Assembly (NCBI GenBank): GCA_002342985.1
Contig: DDRC01000227.1
Span: 62,524-75,606, forward strand
Direction of reading: 5' to 3'
Source: Flavobacteriales bacterium UBA2426
GTDB taxonomy: Bacteria > Bacteroidota > Bacteroidia > Flavobacteriales_F > PHOS-HE28
Length of the DNA stretch: 13,083 bases
A model generated the notes under the pieces. The model had not been told where the DNA came from. It was given only the letters and a program-made list of their open reading frames with translations, and did not search any database. The position numbers and the translations under genes were made by a program. Shown piece after piece: positions 1 to 7,499 of the stretch; the stretch's first letter is position 1, and each line of letters begins with the position of its first letter.

Positions 1-1
1 C

Positions 2-2185
2 TGCGGCAGCCTTGATGTCGCCGGCGCCGCCGTTACCGTGGAGGAGTGCGTGGTGTGCGACGCTGATGCGGGCACCATCACGGCCGATCTGGCCCAGGTC
101 TGCTTCGTGCCTGATGAGACGGTGATCAATGCCACCCCTAACGGCGATGCCGTGGTGCCCCCCGGTTTCGAGACGGTGTACGTGCTCACGCAAGGCGCCG
201 GCCTGGTGATCCTGGATGCAGGCGCGACCCCTGATTTTCTGGTTCCATCCGAGGGCGACTACACGATTCATACACTGGTGTACGATCCCGCCACGCTCGA
301 CCTGGGCATCATCGAGTTCGGCGTCACCACCGGTTTCGATGTGAATGCGCTCCTCGTGCAGGGCGGCGGGGACATCTGCGCCAGCCTGGATGTAACCGGT
401 GCGGCCTTTACCGTTCAGGTCTGCATCGAGTGCGATGCCGAGGCCGGCACACTCACGGCGGTTGATTCCATCGTCTGCTTTGCCGACGGCATGGGCATGT
501 TCGCAGCGACGGCGAACGGTGATGCCGTGGTGCCTCCGGGCTTCGAGACCCTCTACGTCCTCACCGAGGGTACAGGGCTGGTGATCGTCGATGCCGCTGC
601 CACGCCCGGCTTCATGGTCACGGCCACCGGCAACTACACGATCCATACGTTGGTGTACGATCCCGCCACGCTCGATCTGGGCATCATCGAGTTCGGTGTC
701 ACCACCGGGTTCGATGTGAATGCGCTCCTGGTACAGGGCGGCGGGGACATCTGCGCCAGCTTGGATGTAACTGGTGCCGCCTTCTCGGTTCAGGTCTGCT
801 GCGAGGCCGATGCCGGTACGCTCACCATCGATGAGACGCCTGTGTGCCTGATGATGGGCAGCGCCCAGGTGGGTGCGACCCCGAACGGCGATGCCGTGGT
901 CCCCGATGGCTTCGAGACGGCTTACGCCATGACGCAGGGCGCGGGCCTCACCATCGTCGCCCTCAGCGGAGGTCCGGTCTTCACCGTGAGCGAGCCGGGC
1001 ACCTATACCCTGCATACCCTTGTCTATGACCCGGCGACCATCGACCCCGCCGGGATCGAGCTCGGGGTCACCACCGGATTCGACATCAATGCGCTGCTGG
1101 TGCAGGGAGGCGGTGCCATCTGCGGCGCCCTGGATGTGGCCGGCGCTACGGTCGTGGTCAACGACTGCAGCCCCGCGAACGACGATTGCATCAGTGCCAT
1201 CCCGCTCGCCATCAATGGTGCGGATGACTGCCCGGCCAATGCGGTCGCTGGCGACAACACCTATGCGGACATGGATGGAGGCATCCCATCGTGCGACGAT
1301 CCGGGCAGCACGCTGCTCGATGTCTGGTACACCTTCAATGCCGGCGAGAACACGGAGGTCGCGCTGACGCTCGACCCCGGCACCATGGAGGACTGGGCCG
1401 TCGCCGTGTACGACGGATGCGGAGGCACGGAGATCGCCTGCTTCATCACCCCCACGGAGCCCATCATCCTGGCCACCTCCGCGTTCACCGATTACGTGGT
1501 GCAGGTATACAGCAACTTCACCTTCGGGAACGGTGGCCAGTTCACCCTGTGCCTCACCGGTGATGTGCCCACCGTGGTCTGCGACGGCGGCCTGGTGCAG
1601 ACCAGTGATGGCCACTTCTCCGTGGATGTCTGCCAGGATACCGAGGCTGATGTGATCGATTTCGTCAACAGCAGCACCAGCTCCGAGGAGTATGCCTTCC
1701 TCCTGACGGACGACAATGATGTGATCGTGGCCGTGCTCTCCGGCAACTCGCTCGATTTCAACAGCGCCGCCATCGGCCTTTACAGGGTGTGGGGCATCAG
1801 CTACAACGGCGTCCTCACCGGCGCGGATCCCGGGGCGCTCGCCACGGAGATCGCGTCCACAGGCAGCTGCTTCGAGCTCAGCGACAACTACGTGCTGGTG
1901 AGCGTGGACATCTGCGATGGCATCGCGGCCGCCGACCGGATGGAATGGTCGCTCTTCCCGAATCCCGGGAATGGCGACTTCAGCATCACTTATGCCGGTA
2001 CGGCCGGCCCGGTTGACCTTGAAGTCTTGGACATGGACGGCCGCATTGTGCATGCGGAGCGCGTGGCCATGACCAAGGGCCAGGCCCAGGCCTTCGCCCT
2101 CGCAGGAAAGCTCGCAAGGGGCCTTTACACGGTGCGGCTCCTGGGCCCCGGCGGCCCGGCGCAGCTCCGGTTGGTGGTGCAGTAG
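2..2185 (+). CDS. Secreted repeat protein with T9SS type A sorting domain (5' partial)
   Basis: The frame is open from base 2, so the start lies upstream of the window; the in-frame GTG at 38 falls inside a repeat and is not a credible start. Residue numbers here count that GTG codon as 1. Three modules of 123-125 residues occupy about 7-377 (see the repeat entry), preceded by the end of a fourth. Residues about 378-508 start with NDC and NDDC and resemble the PPC-like beta-sandwich domains common in Bacteroidota secreted proteins. Residues about 514-626 look like a diverged further module. The C-terminus (about 637-715) has SLFPNPGNGDF, a central DMDGRIV and a LARGLYTVRL strand, which is the T9SS type A sorting signature. 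The protein should therefore be exported through the outer membrane by T9SS and be surface-bound or released. Function (adhesin, matrix or other) cannot be told. No enzymatic motif is visible. Confidence 0.9.
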   Translation, partial: CGSLDVAGAAVTVEECVVCDADAGTITADLAQVCFVPDETVINATPNGDAVVPPGFETVYVLTQGAGLVILDAGATPDFLVPSEGDYTIHTLVYDPATLDLGIIEFGVTTGFDVNALLVQGGGDICASLDVTGAAFTVQVCIECDAEAGTLTAVDSIVCFADGMGMFAATANGDAVVPPGFETLYVLTEGTGLVIVDAAATPGFMVTATGNYTIHTLVYDPATLDLGIIEFGVTTGFDVNALLVQGGGDICASLDVTGAAFSVQVCCEADAGTLTIDETPVCLMMGSAQVGATPNGDAVVPDGFETAYAMTQGAGLTIVALSGGPVFTVSEPGTYTLHTLVYDPATIDPAGIELGVTTGFDINALLVQGGGAICGALDVAGATVVVNDCSPANDDCISAIPLAINGADDCPANAVAGDNTYADMDGGIPSCDDPGSTLLDVWYTFNAGENTEVALTLDPGTMEDWAVAVYDGCGGTEIACFITPTEPIILATSAFTDYVVQVYSNFTFGNGGQFTLCLTGDVPTVVCDGGLVQTSDGHFSVDVCQDTEADVIDFVNSSTSSEEYAFLLTDDNDVIVAVLSGNSLDFNSAAIGLYRVWGISYNGVLTGADPGALATEIASTGSCFELSDNYVLVSVDICDGIAAADRMEWSLFPNPGNGDFSITYAGTAGPVDLEVLDMDGRIVHAERVAMTKGQAQAFALAGKLARGLYTVRLLGPGGPAQLRLVVQ
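56..1168 (+). repeat. Tandem array of three ~125-codon modules
   Basis: Units run 56-430, 431-799 and 800-1168 (125, 123 and 123 codons), with the end of a further unit at 2-55. Each unit opens with a Cys-containing DAGTLT-like strand, has NGDAVVPPGFET about 25-30 residues in, then YVLTQGAGL, YTIHTLVYDPAT, GVTTGFDVNALLVQGGG and ICASLDVTGA, and ends on a Cys. Units 1 and 2 share 50 identical residues in a row (75-124 and 200-249), while their DNA differs mostly at third codon positions. Unit 3 is more diverged (DPAGIELGVTTG, AICGALDVAGA). Four Cys per unit at matching places suggest disulfides in a beta-sandwich fold; that is inference. Confidence 0.9.
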
Positions 2186-2203
2186 GGTCCCTGTATCGCA
2201 TGG

Positions 2204-2231
2204 GATGGGGCGGGAGAGATCCCGCCCCATC
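2204..2231 (+). terminator. Hairpin after the repeat-protein gene, possible terminator
   Basis: A perfect 12-bp inverted repeat (arms 2204-2215 and 2220-2231, arm GATGGGGCGGGA) encloses a GAGA tetraloop of the GNRA type. It begins 18 bases after the stop codon at 2183-2185. No T-run follows, so it is not a classical intrinsic terminator. It may act as a terminator in this GC-rich genome or as a 3'-end stabiliser. The rest of 2186-2275 shows nothing else clear. Confidence 0.55.
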
Positions 2232-2275
2232 GCGTTCGCGCGTAACCTGCCGCCGCCCCTGGCGGTACAAGGCCC

Positions 2276-2785
2276 ATGCTCCGATGGCTCATCCCCATTG
2301 CCCTGCTGCAGTTCGCCACGGCGGTCGCGCAGCAGGACGACTCGCGCATCCTCGAGGTCACCGGCCGCATCACCGATGGTCAGCAGAAGCTGCAGGGCTG
2401 CGAGGTGGTGGTGTACGAGGGTAACGTGGAGGTGGGGCGGCAGTTGACGGACCGTTCGGGGCGATTCGGGCTTGGCCTCGGCATGGGCAAGGAGTTCGCC
2501 ATTCTCTTCCAGCGCGAAGGATACCTGCCCAAGCGCGTGCTGGTCGATACCCGGGCCAGGATACCCGAAGAGCTTGCGGGCATCCCGCCGTGTGAGATGG
2601 AGATGAGCCTCCTGGCGGTGGACAGGTACGCGGGCGCCGACACCGATGTGCTTGATTTCCCCTTCGCCATCGTCAAGTGGAACAGGCAGTTGCTAGCCTT
2701 CGTGCAGGACCAGGAGTATACCGTGGGCATGATGCGGGCGAACGGCGCAGCCCTGCTGCAGGCCGGCCGTGCCGGCAAGCCGTGA
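2276..2785 (+). CDS. Small secreted protein with carboxypeptidase-regulatory-like domain
   Basis: 169 residues. The N-terminus MLRWLIPIALLQFATAVAQ is a typical Sec signal peptide with likely cleavage after AVA (residue 18). Residues about 25-75 (VTGRITDGQQKLQGCEVVVY, then RSGRFGLGL and REGYLPKR) fit the beta-sandwich CarboxypepD_reg-like fold that is common in Bacteroidota surface and periplasmic proteins. The C-terminal half holds a distinctive DFPFAIVKWNRQLLAFVQD segment followed by YTVGMMRANGAALLQAGRA. I associate that type of ending with uncharacterised Bacteroidota proteins but cannot name a family. No catalytic residues are evident; a structural or binding role in the periplasm is the most that can be inferred. 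No strong Shine-Dalgarno precedes the ATG, as is usual in this phylum. It is followed 61 bases later by the dioxygenase gene on the same strand. Confidence 0.8.
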   Translation: MLRWLIPIALLQFATAVAQQDDSRILEVTGRITDGQQKLQGCEVVVYEGNVEVGRQLTDRSGRFGLGLGMGKEFAILFQREGYLPKRVLVDTRARIPEELAGIPPCEMEMSLLAVDRYAGADTDVLDFPFAIVKWNRQLLAFVQDQEYTVGMMRANGAALLQAGRAGKP

Positions 2786-2820
2786 AGGCGCGTCCGCGGT
2801 GAAGGTGGCGCAGGCGCTGC

Positions 2821-2828
2821 TACCTTGC
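2821..2828 (+). promoter_or_regulatory. Possible Bacteroidota -7 box before the dioxygenase gene
   Basis: TACCTTGC lies 18 bases before the ATG at 2847 and resembles the Bacteroidota -7 consensus TAnnTTTG with one T missing. I see no TTG at the usual -33 distance, so this is a weak candidate for the promoter of the two-gene kynurenine operon. Confidence 0.3.
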
Positions 2829-2846
2829 GGCGGAAACGATACGGTC

Positions 2847-3377
2847 ATGCCCATCCGCCGCCCCTTCAATCTCAAGCAATGGATAGCCGAGAACCGCGAT
2901 GCGCTGAAGCCTCCGGTGGGCAACCGGAACCTCTACAAGGAGGCCGGCGATTACATCGTCATGGTGGTGGGCGGCCCCAACGCGCGGAAGGATTACCACT
3001 TCAACGAGACCGAGGAGCTGTTCTACCAGGTCGAGGGTGATATCGAGGTGGGCATCCAGGAGGACGGCAAGGCCGTGACCATCCCCATCCGGGAGGGTGA
3101 GATGTTCCTGCTGCCGGCCCGTGTCCCCCACCAGCCGCGCCGCGGCCCGAACACCGTGGGTCTGGTGATCGAGTGCAAGCGCGACGATCGGCAGATGGAG
3201 GATGGGCTTCAGTGGTATTGCGAGAAGTGCAACAACCTGCTCCACGAGTACCGCTTCGTCCTGCACAACATCGAGCAGGACTTCCTCCCCCGCTTCCGGG
3301 AGTTCTACGCGAATGAGGGGTACCGCACCTGCAAGAAGTGCGGTCATGTGATGGAGACCGATCCGCGCTTCGTGTGA
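2847..3377 (+). CDS. nbaC: 3-hydroxyanthranilate 3,4-dioxygenase
   Basis: 176 residues, close to the 174 of the well-studied Cupriavidus metallidurans enzyme. It uses Fe(II) and O2 to open the ring of 3-hydroxyanthranilate, giving 2-amino-3-carboxymuconate 6-semialdehyde (ACMS) in the cytoplasm. The cupin iron ligands are in the expected places: His51, Glu57 and His95. The substrate-contact residues Arg47, Arg99 and Glu109 are also present. The C-terminal rubredoxin-like site of bacterial enzymes is complete: Cys125-x2-Cys128 and Cys162-x2-Cys165. The frame stays open upstream to an ATG at 2769, but that would overlap the previous gene and add 26 unrelated residues. The ATG at 2847 (MPIRRPFNLKQW) matches the family N-terminus. 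Its stop TGA shares its final A with the ATG of the decarboxylase, so the two are almost certainly co-translated. Confidence 0.95.
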   Translation: MPIRRPFNLKQWIAENRDALKPPVGNRNLYKEAGDYIVMVVGGPNARKDYHFNETEELFYQVEGDIEVGIQEDGKAVTIPIREGEMFLLPARVPHQPRRGPNTVGLVIECKRDDRQMEDGLQWYCEKCNNLLHEYRFVLHNIEQDFLPRFREFYANEGYRTCKKCGHVMETDPRFV

Positions 3378-4390
3378 TGGAGCTGTTCTCCATCGACATC
3401 CATACGCATATCCTGCCGGAGCAGATCCCCGATTTCGGGGCGCGGTACGGCTACCGGGGATTCATCCACCTCGACCATCATCGCCCGGGATGCGCGCGCA
3501 TGATGATGGACGACAAGTTCTTCCGCGAGGTGCAGGCCAATTGCTGGGATCCCGTGGTCCGGCTCGGGGAGTGCGATGCGCATGCCCTCCATGTGCAGGT
3601 GCTGAGCACCGTGCCCGTGATGTTCAGCTATTGGGCCAGGCCGCAGGATACGCTGGACCTCTCGATGTTCCTCAATGACCACATCGCGGGCATCGTGCAG
3701 CAATGGCCCAAGCGCTTCGTCGGGCTGGGTACCATCCCCATGCAGGAGCCCGACCTGGCCATTCAGGAGCTGGAGCGCTGCAAGCGGATCGGCCTGGTCG
3801 GGGTGCAGATCGGCACGCACGTCAATGGCCTCAACCTCGGTGAGCCTCGGCTCTTCCCGGTCTTCGAAGCCTGCCAGGAGCTGGGAATGGCGGTGTTCGT
3901 GCATCCCTGGGATATGATGGGGGCCGAGCGCATGGACAAGTACTGGATGCCCTGGCTGGTCGGCATGCCGGTAGAGACCACCACGGCCATCGTGAGCATG
4001 ATATTCAGCGGGCTCTTCGAGCGGCTGCCGAGGCTGCGCGTGGCCTTCGCGCATGGCGGCGGGTCCTTCCCGGCCACGCTGGGGCGCATCGAGCACGGAT
4101 TCCTCGTCCGCCCTGACCTCTGCGCAGTGGACAACGACGTGAATCCCCGCCACTACCTGGGCCGCTTCTGGATTGATGCGCTGGTGCACGATCCGGAGAT
4201 CCTCCAGCTGGTGGTGGACCAGATGGGCGCCAACCGCGTGGCACTCGGCACGGATTATCCGTTCCCCTTGGGCGAGCTGGTGCCCGGCGCGCTCATCAAG
4301 AGCATGCCATGGGACGATGCGCGCAAGGAGATGCTGCTCAGCGGTGCGGCGCTGGAGTGGCTGGACATGCCCCGCTCCCTTTTCCGCTGA
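3377..4390 (+). CDS. nbaD: 2-amino-3-carboxymuconate-6-semialdehyde decarboxylase (ACMSD)
   Basis: 337 residues, an amidohydrolase-superfamily TIM barrel of the usual ACMSD length. It decarboxylates ACMS, the product of the upstream gene, to 2-aminomuconate 6-semialdehyde and so diverts it from spontaneous cyclisation to quinolinate. Zinc ligands known from the Pseudomonas enzyme can be placed: His9 and His11 in IDIHTH, His176 in FVHPWDM and Asp293 in GTDYPFP. His226 in FAHGGG matches the catalytic His, and Arg50 in FFREVQANCWD the substrate-binding Arg. The frame is open to 3338, inside the dioxygenase gene. The ATG at 3377, in a TGATG stop/start overlap, gives the canonical MELFSIDIHTHILPE start. 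No downstream pathway gene follows: the next gene is convergent, with 9 bases between the stops. Confidence 0.94.
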   Translation: MELFSIDIHTHILPEQIPDFGARYGYRGFIHLDHHRPGCARMMMDDKFFREVQANCWDPVVRLGECDAHALHVQVLSTVPVMFSYWARPQDTLDLSMFLNDHIAGIVQQWPKRFVGLGTIPMQEPDLAIQELERCKRIGLVGVQIGTHVNGLNLGEPRLFPVFEACQELGMAVFVHPWDMMGAERMDKYWMPWLVGMPVETTTAIVSMIFSGLFERLPRLRVAFAHGGGSFPATLGRIEHGFLVRPDLCAVDNDVNPRHYLGRFWIDALVHDPEILQLVVDQMGANRVALGTDYPFPLGELVPGALIKSMPWDDARKEMLLSGAALEWLDMPRSLFR

Positions 4391-4403
4391 GGGCGCGCCT
4401 CAG
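4387..4403. terminator. Hairpin spanning both stop codons at a convergent junction
   Basis: Inverted repeat CTGAGG (4387-4392) / CCTCAG (4398-4403) with a GCGCG loop. The left arm contains the decarboxylase TGA and the right arm the TGA of the polymerase gene on the other strand. It could fold in either transcript, but neither strand has a T-run after it, so termination is only a suggestion. Confidence 0.35.
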
Positions 4404-7400
4404 GATCCATACCGCGGGTCCGGTTTCCAAGGCAGGCGCTCGAGGGCTGTCGTGCGCAGGGCATAATGCCCGAACTCCTCCTCCACGATGCCGGCCAGCC
4501 GGTAAACCCCGCGCCCGCCGAAGGGATGCTTGGCGGCCACGTCCGGGAATTGCGTGCTGTCCCAGAAATCGCCGGCCGGGTCGATGAAGGAACCGAAGCT
4601 CATGAGCGACCCGGCGCTGGTGGTGGTGCTCTTCACATGGATCATGTAGCCGAGCATCTCCACGCGTCGCCCGGCATGGGCGGCCATCTCCCGTGCCAGG
4701 ATGCGCGGGACGCCCGGGCGCGGGGCCTCCGCGTGCCCTTCCGCAACCAGGTCGAACGGGTCGCAGAGGGGGAAGCCCAGCAGCTCCAGCTCATCGAAGG
4801 CATCGGCCAGGGGGTGGTGCTCAAGGGCGGGCAGGCGGGGCTCCTCCACGCGTGCGGTGAACAGGTCTCCGCCAGCGGGGGTGCACGAGGGGCGGTGCAG
4901 AAGGGTCAGGTCCCACAGCAGCCGGGGCTTGCCCTTGCCCGTGAAGCGCAGCGCCCCGGCGCGGATGAGCGCGCGTGCCTGGTCGGCGTGCAGGGGAACC
5001 CGCTGCAGCAGGTCCTGCAGGTCGGCGAAGGGACCCTGGCGGCGTCGTTCGCCCAGGATCAGCGCGACCGCTTCGGTGGGCAGTGACCTGATGTTGCCCA
5101 AGCCTAGGTGGATGCGGGGCTTCGCCAGAGGGAATCCGTCGCGCACCAGGGTGCACAGCTCCCCGCTCGTGTTGATGCACGGCGCCTCTATGGCAGCCCC
5201 GGCGCGCCTCGCTTCATGCAGGTAGAATTCGGTTCGGTAGAACCCCCCGAAGTTGTTGGCCACCGCTACCATGAACTCCAGCGGATGGTGGGCCTTCAGC
5301 CAAAGGCTCTGGTAGCTCTCCACGGCATAGCTGGCGCTGTGCCCCTTCGCGAAGCTGAAACTGGCGAAGCTCTCGATCTGCCGCCATACCTCGCGCGCCT
5401 CCTCCTCCGGGTGGCCCTTCGCGCGGCAGCCGGCGAAGAACCGGTCGGCGACCTCCTTGAATTCCGGCCGGTCCCGGAAGCGCGCGCTCATCCCGCGCCG
5501 CAGCATATCCGCATCGTCGAGCGAAAGGCCGGCATAGAGGTGCGCCACGCGCAGCACATCCTCTTGGTACACCATCACGCCGTAGGTCTCGGGCATGATC
5601 CGCAGCAGCGATCGCGGAGCCATCCGTCGCCGTTCGGGGTCGTTGTGCCGCAGAAGGTACTCGCGCATCATGCCGCTCTCGGCCACGCCGGGCCTGATGA
5701 TGCTGCTGGCCGCCACCAGCCCCAGGTAATCGTCGACCTTCAGCTTCTTGAGCAGCATCCGCATGGCAGGGCTCTCCACGTAGAAGCAGCCGATGGTGTT
5801 GCCCGTGCGCAGCAGCTGCTGCACCGATGCATCCTGCTTGAACCGCTCGATGTCGTGGATGTCCACCGCTTCATGGGCGGCGCAGGATTCGGCGCTGTTG
5901 CCGCGGCGCCCGGTTGCCTCCGCGCTCCCGCCCGCGCCTTGCGCCCTGTTCACGAGCTCCACGCAATCCCGGATGTGCCCCAGCCCGCGCTGGCTGAGCA
6001 GGTCGAATTTGTGCAGGCCCAGGTCCTCCGCCTCCAGCATGCTGAACTGCGTCACCGGGAACCCTTTCGGCGGACGGTGGAGCGCCGAGTAGCGGGTCAT
6101 GGGGCGCTCGCTCACCAGCACGCCGCCCACATGGATGCTCAGGTGATGCGGCATGCCGAGCAGCCGATGGGCGTACCGCACCACCGTGCGCGCCACGCGG
6201 TCGAGCCCTTGGTCGACGGCCGTTGCGCTGGGCCTGCCGCGGCCGTAATGGCCGGTGCCGCCTTCGCTCAGCGCCTCGATCTCCCCGGGCGGCAGCCCCA
6301 GCGCCTTGCCAATTTCGCGCACAGCGGCACGCCACTGGAAGGTGGCGTAGGTGGCGAGCTGCGCCACATGGTGGTGGCCGCCCTTGCCCTCGTTGTAGCG
6401 CGTGAAGACGTAGCGGTAGATCTCGTCGCGGTCCTTCCAGCTGAAGTCGATGTCGAAGTCGGGCGGCTTCTTCCGCGCGGTGCTGATGAACCGCTCGAAG
6501 TACAGGTCGAGCTCCACCGGATCCACGTCGGTGATGCCCAGGCAGTAGGCGACCAGGCTGTTGGCGCCGCTCCCGCGGCCCACATGGAAGAAGCCGCGCC
6601 GCCGGGCGTAAGAAACGATGTCGTGGTTGATGAGGAAGTAGCTGTTGAATCCCATCGTAGCGATGGTCTCCAACTCGCGCTGCAGCCTACTCTCCGCCCT
6701 GCCGGCATGCGCGCCATAGCGGCGCTGGAGCCCCGCACGGGCCAGCCCTCCCAGCAGCTCCTGATCCGCCTGTGCGCTGCTGCCCACCACGGGAGGCGTC
6801 TTGTCGCTTCCGTCGAAGGCGATGGAGCAGTTGTCCAAGAGCCGCTGCGCGTTCTGGAGCAGGGCAGGGAATCCCTGGTAGGCCGAGCGGGCCTCCTCGG
6901 CGGTGCGGAAGCGCTCATCGGGCTGCGCCAGCTCCTCGTTCGGCAGCAGGCTCAGCACCGTGTTCCTGTCCATGGTGCGCAGCAGGCGATGGGTGTTCCG
7001 GTCGGCCTTGCCGCTGCCGAAGGTCACGGGCATCAGGGCGACGAGCCCCTCCGCATGCCGTGCCCAGGGCGAGAAGGGCAGGCGCGTGACCTCCGCCGGC
7101 CGTATCCCGATGCGTTCATTGGGCCGCAGGCGCCGATGGGGCGTGGCGAAGGGCAGGATGAAGAAGGCATTGTCAAGCTCCGGCGGGTGCTCCGGCAGTG
7201 ACACGCCATCGAGCAGGTGGGGCGACAGCAGTTCGTTGAGCCGCTGGAACCCATCGTTGTCCTTCGCAATGCCGATGTAGAGCAGCCGCGCGCCCTGCCG
7301 GAACTCGATGCCAGCCACCGGGCGGATGCCGAACCCCTTCTCCGCCAGCCGCACGAAGTCCGGTATGCCGGCTGTGCAATGGATGTCGGTGAGCGCCATG

Positions 7401-7495
7401 GCGCGCACCCCCGCCTTCGCCGCCTCCTCCAGCAGCGCCTGGGGGCTGAGGATCCCGTACTTGAGGCTGAACCAGCTGTGGCAGTTGAGGAACAT
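4400..7495 (-). CDS. dnaE2: DnaE-family DNA polymerase III alpha subunit, second/error-prone type
   Basis: 1031 residues, shorter than the roughly 1160 of a replicative DnaE1. In order: PHP domain (about 1-250; starts MFLNCHSWFSLKYG), palm with GRGSGANSLVAY (307-317) and catalytic Asp348 and Asp350 in PDFDIDF, third catalytic Asp498 in LHKFDLL, fingers with GCFYVESPAMRMLL (569-582) and SSIIRPG, helix-hairpin-helix region about 795-855, and a C-terminal OB-like domain about 944-1015. The PHP metal set looks incomplete: Asn4 replaces the first His of HxH, and TDHGN reads TDIHC. GGDLF (875-879) sits where the beta-clamp motif lies in E. coli alpha but lacks the usual Gln. There is no C-terminal tau-binding region. 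This fits the non-replicative DnaE of Bacteroidota, usually linked to translesion synthesis, but no dinB/imuB gene is adjacent. An Ala/Gly-rich insert lies at about 517-543. The symbol is by analogy. Confidence 0.85.
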   Translation of the reverse strand: MFLNCHSWFSLKYGILSPQALLEEAAKAGVRAMALTDIHCTAGIPDFVRLAEKGFGIRPVAGIEFRQGARLLYIGIAKDNDGFQRLNELLSPHLLDGVSLPEHPPELDNAFFILPFATPHRRLRPNERIGIRPAEVTRLPFSPWARHAEGLVALMPVTFGSGKADRNTHRLLRTMDRNTVLSLLPNEELAQPDERFRTAEEARSAYQGFPALLQNAQRLLDNCSIAFDGSDKTPPVVGSSAQADQELLGGLARAGLQRRYGAHAGRAESRLQRELETIATMGFNSYFLINHDIVSYARRRGFFHVGRGSGANSLVAYCLGITDVDPVELDLYFERFISTARKKPPDFDIDFSWKDRDEIYRYVFTRYNEGKGGHHHVAQLATYATFQWRAAVREIGKALGLPPGEIEALSEGGTGHYGRGRPSATAVDQGLDRVARTVVRYAHRLLGMPHHLSIHVGGVLVSERPMTRYSALHRPPKGFPVTQFSMLEAEDLGLHKFDLLSQRGLGHIRDCVELVNRAQGAGGSAEATGRRGNSAESCAAHEAVDIHDIERFKQDASVQQLLRTGNTIGCFYVESPAMRMLLKKLKVDDYLGLVAASSIIRPGVAESGMMREYLLRHNDPERRRMAPRSLLRIMPETYGVMVYQEDVLRVAHLYAGLSLDDADMLRRGMSARFRDRPEFKEVADRFFAGCRAKGHPEEEAREVWRQIESFASFSFAKGHSASYAVESYQSLWLKAHHPLEFMVAVANNFGGFYRTEFYLHEARRAGAAIEAPCINTSGELCTLVRDGFPLAKPRIHLGLGNIRSLPTEAVALILGERRRQGPFADLQDLLQRVPLHADQARALIRAGALRFTGKGKPRLLWDLTLLHRPSCTPAGGDLFTARVEEPRLPALEHHPLADAFDELELLGFPLCDPFDLVAEGHAEAPRPGVPRILAREMAAHAGRRVEMLGYMIHVKSTTTSAGSLMSFGSFIDPAGDFWDSTQFPDVAAKHPFGGRGVYRLAGIVEEEFGHYALRTTALERLPWKPDPRYGS

Positions 7496-7499
7496 GGCG

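Noticed and set aside
56..1168. The regular repeats as a CRISPR array or mobile element
   Set aside because: The period is about 375 bases, in frame, with conserved protein motifs and no spacers, terminal inverted repeats or transposase.
2243..2250. TAACCTGC as a -7 promoter box for the small secreted protein
   Set aside because: It has more than one mismatch to TAnnTTTG and no TTG at the proper distance, so it cannot be told from chance.
2769..2846. A 26-residue N-terminal extension of the dioxygenase
   Set aside because: It would overlap the previous gene, and the residues do not match the family. The ATG at 2847 puts all metal ligands at the same numbers as the characterised enzyme.
5108..7201. 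A 697-codon open frame on the plus strand, antisense to the polymerase gene
   Set aside because: It lies wholly opposite a gene with clear family motifs, shows no recognisable domain, and is rich in Arg, His, Ala, Val and Gln, as expected from the antisense frame of GC-rich coding DNA.
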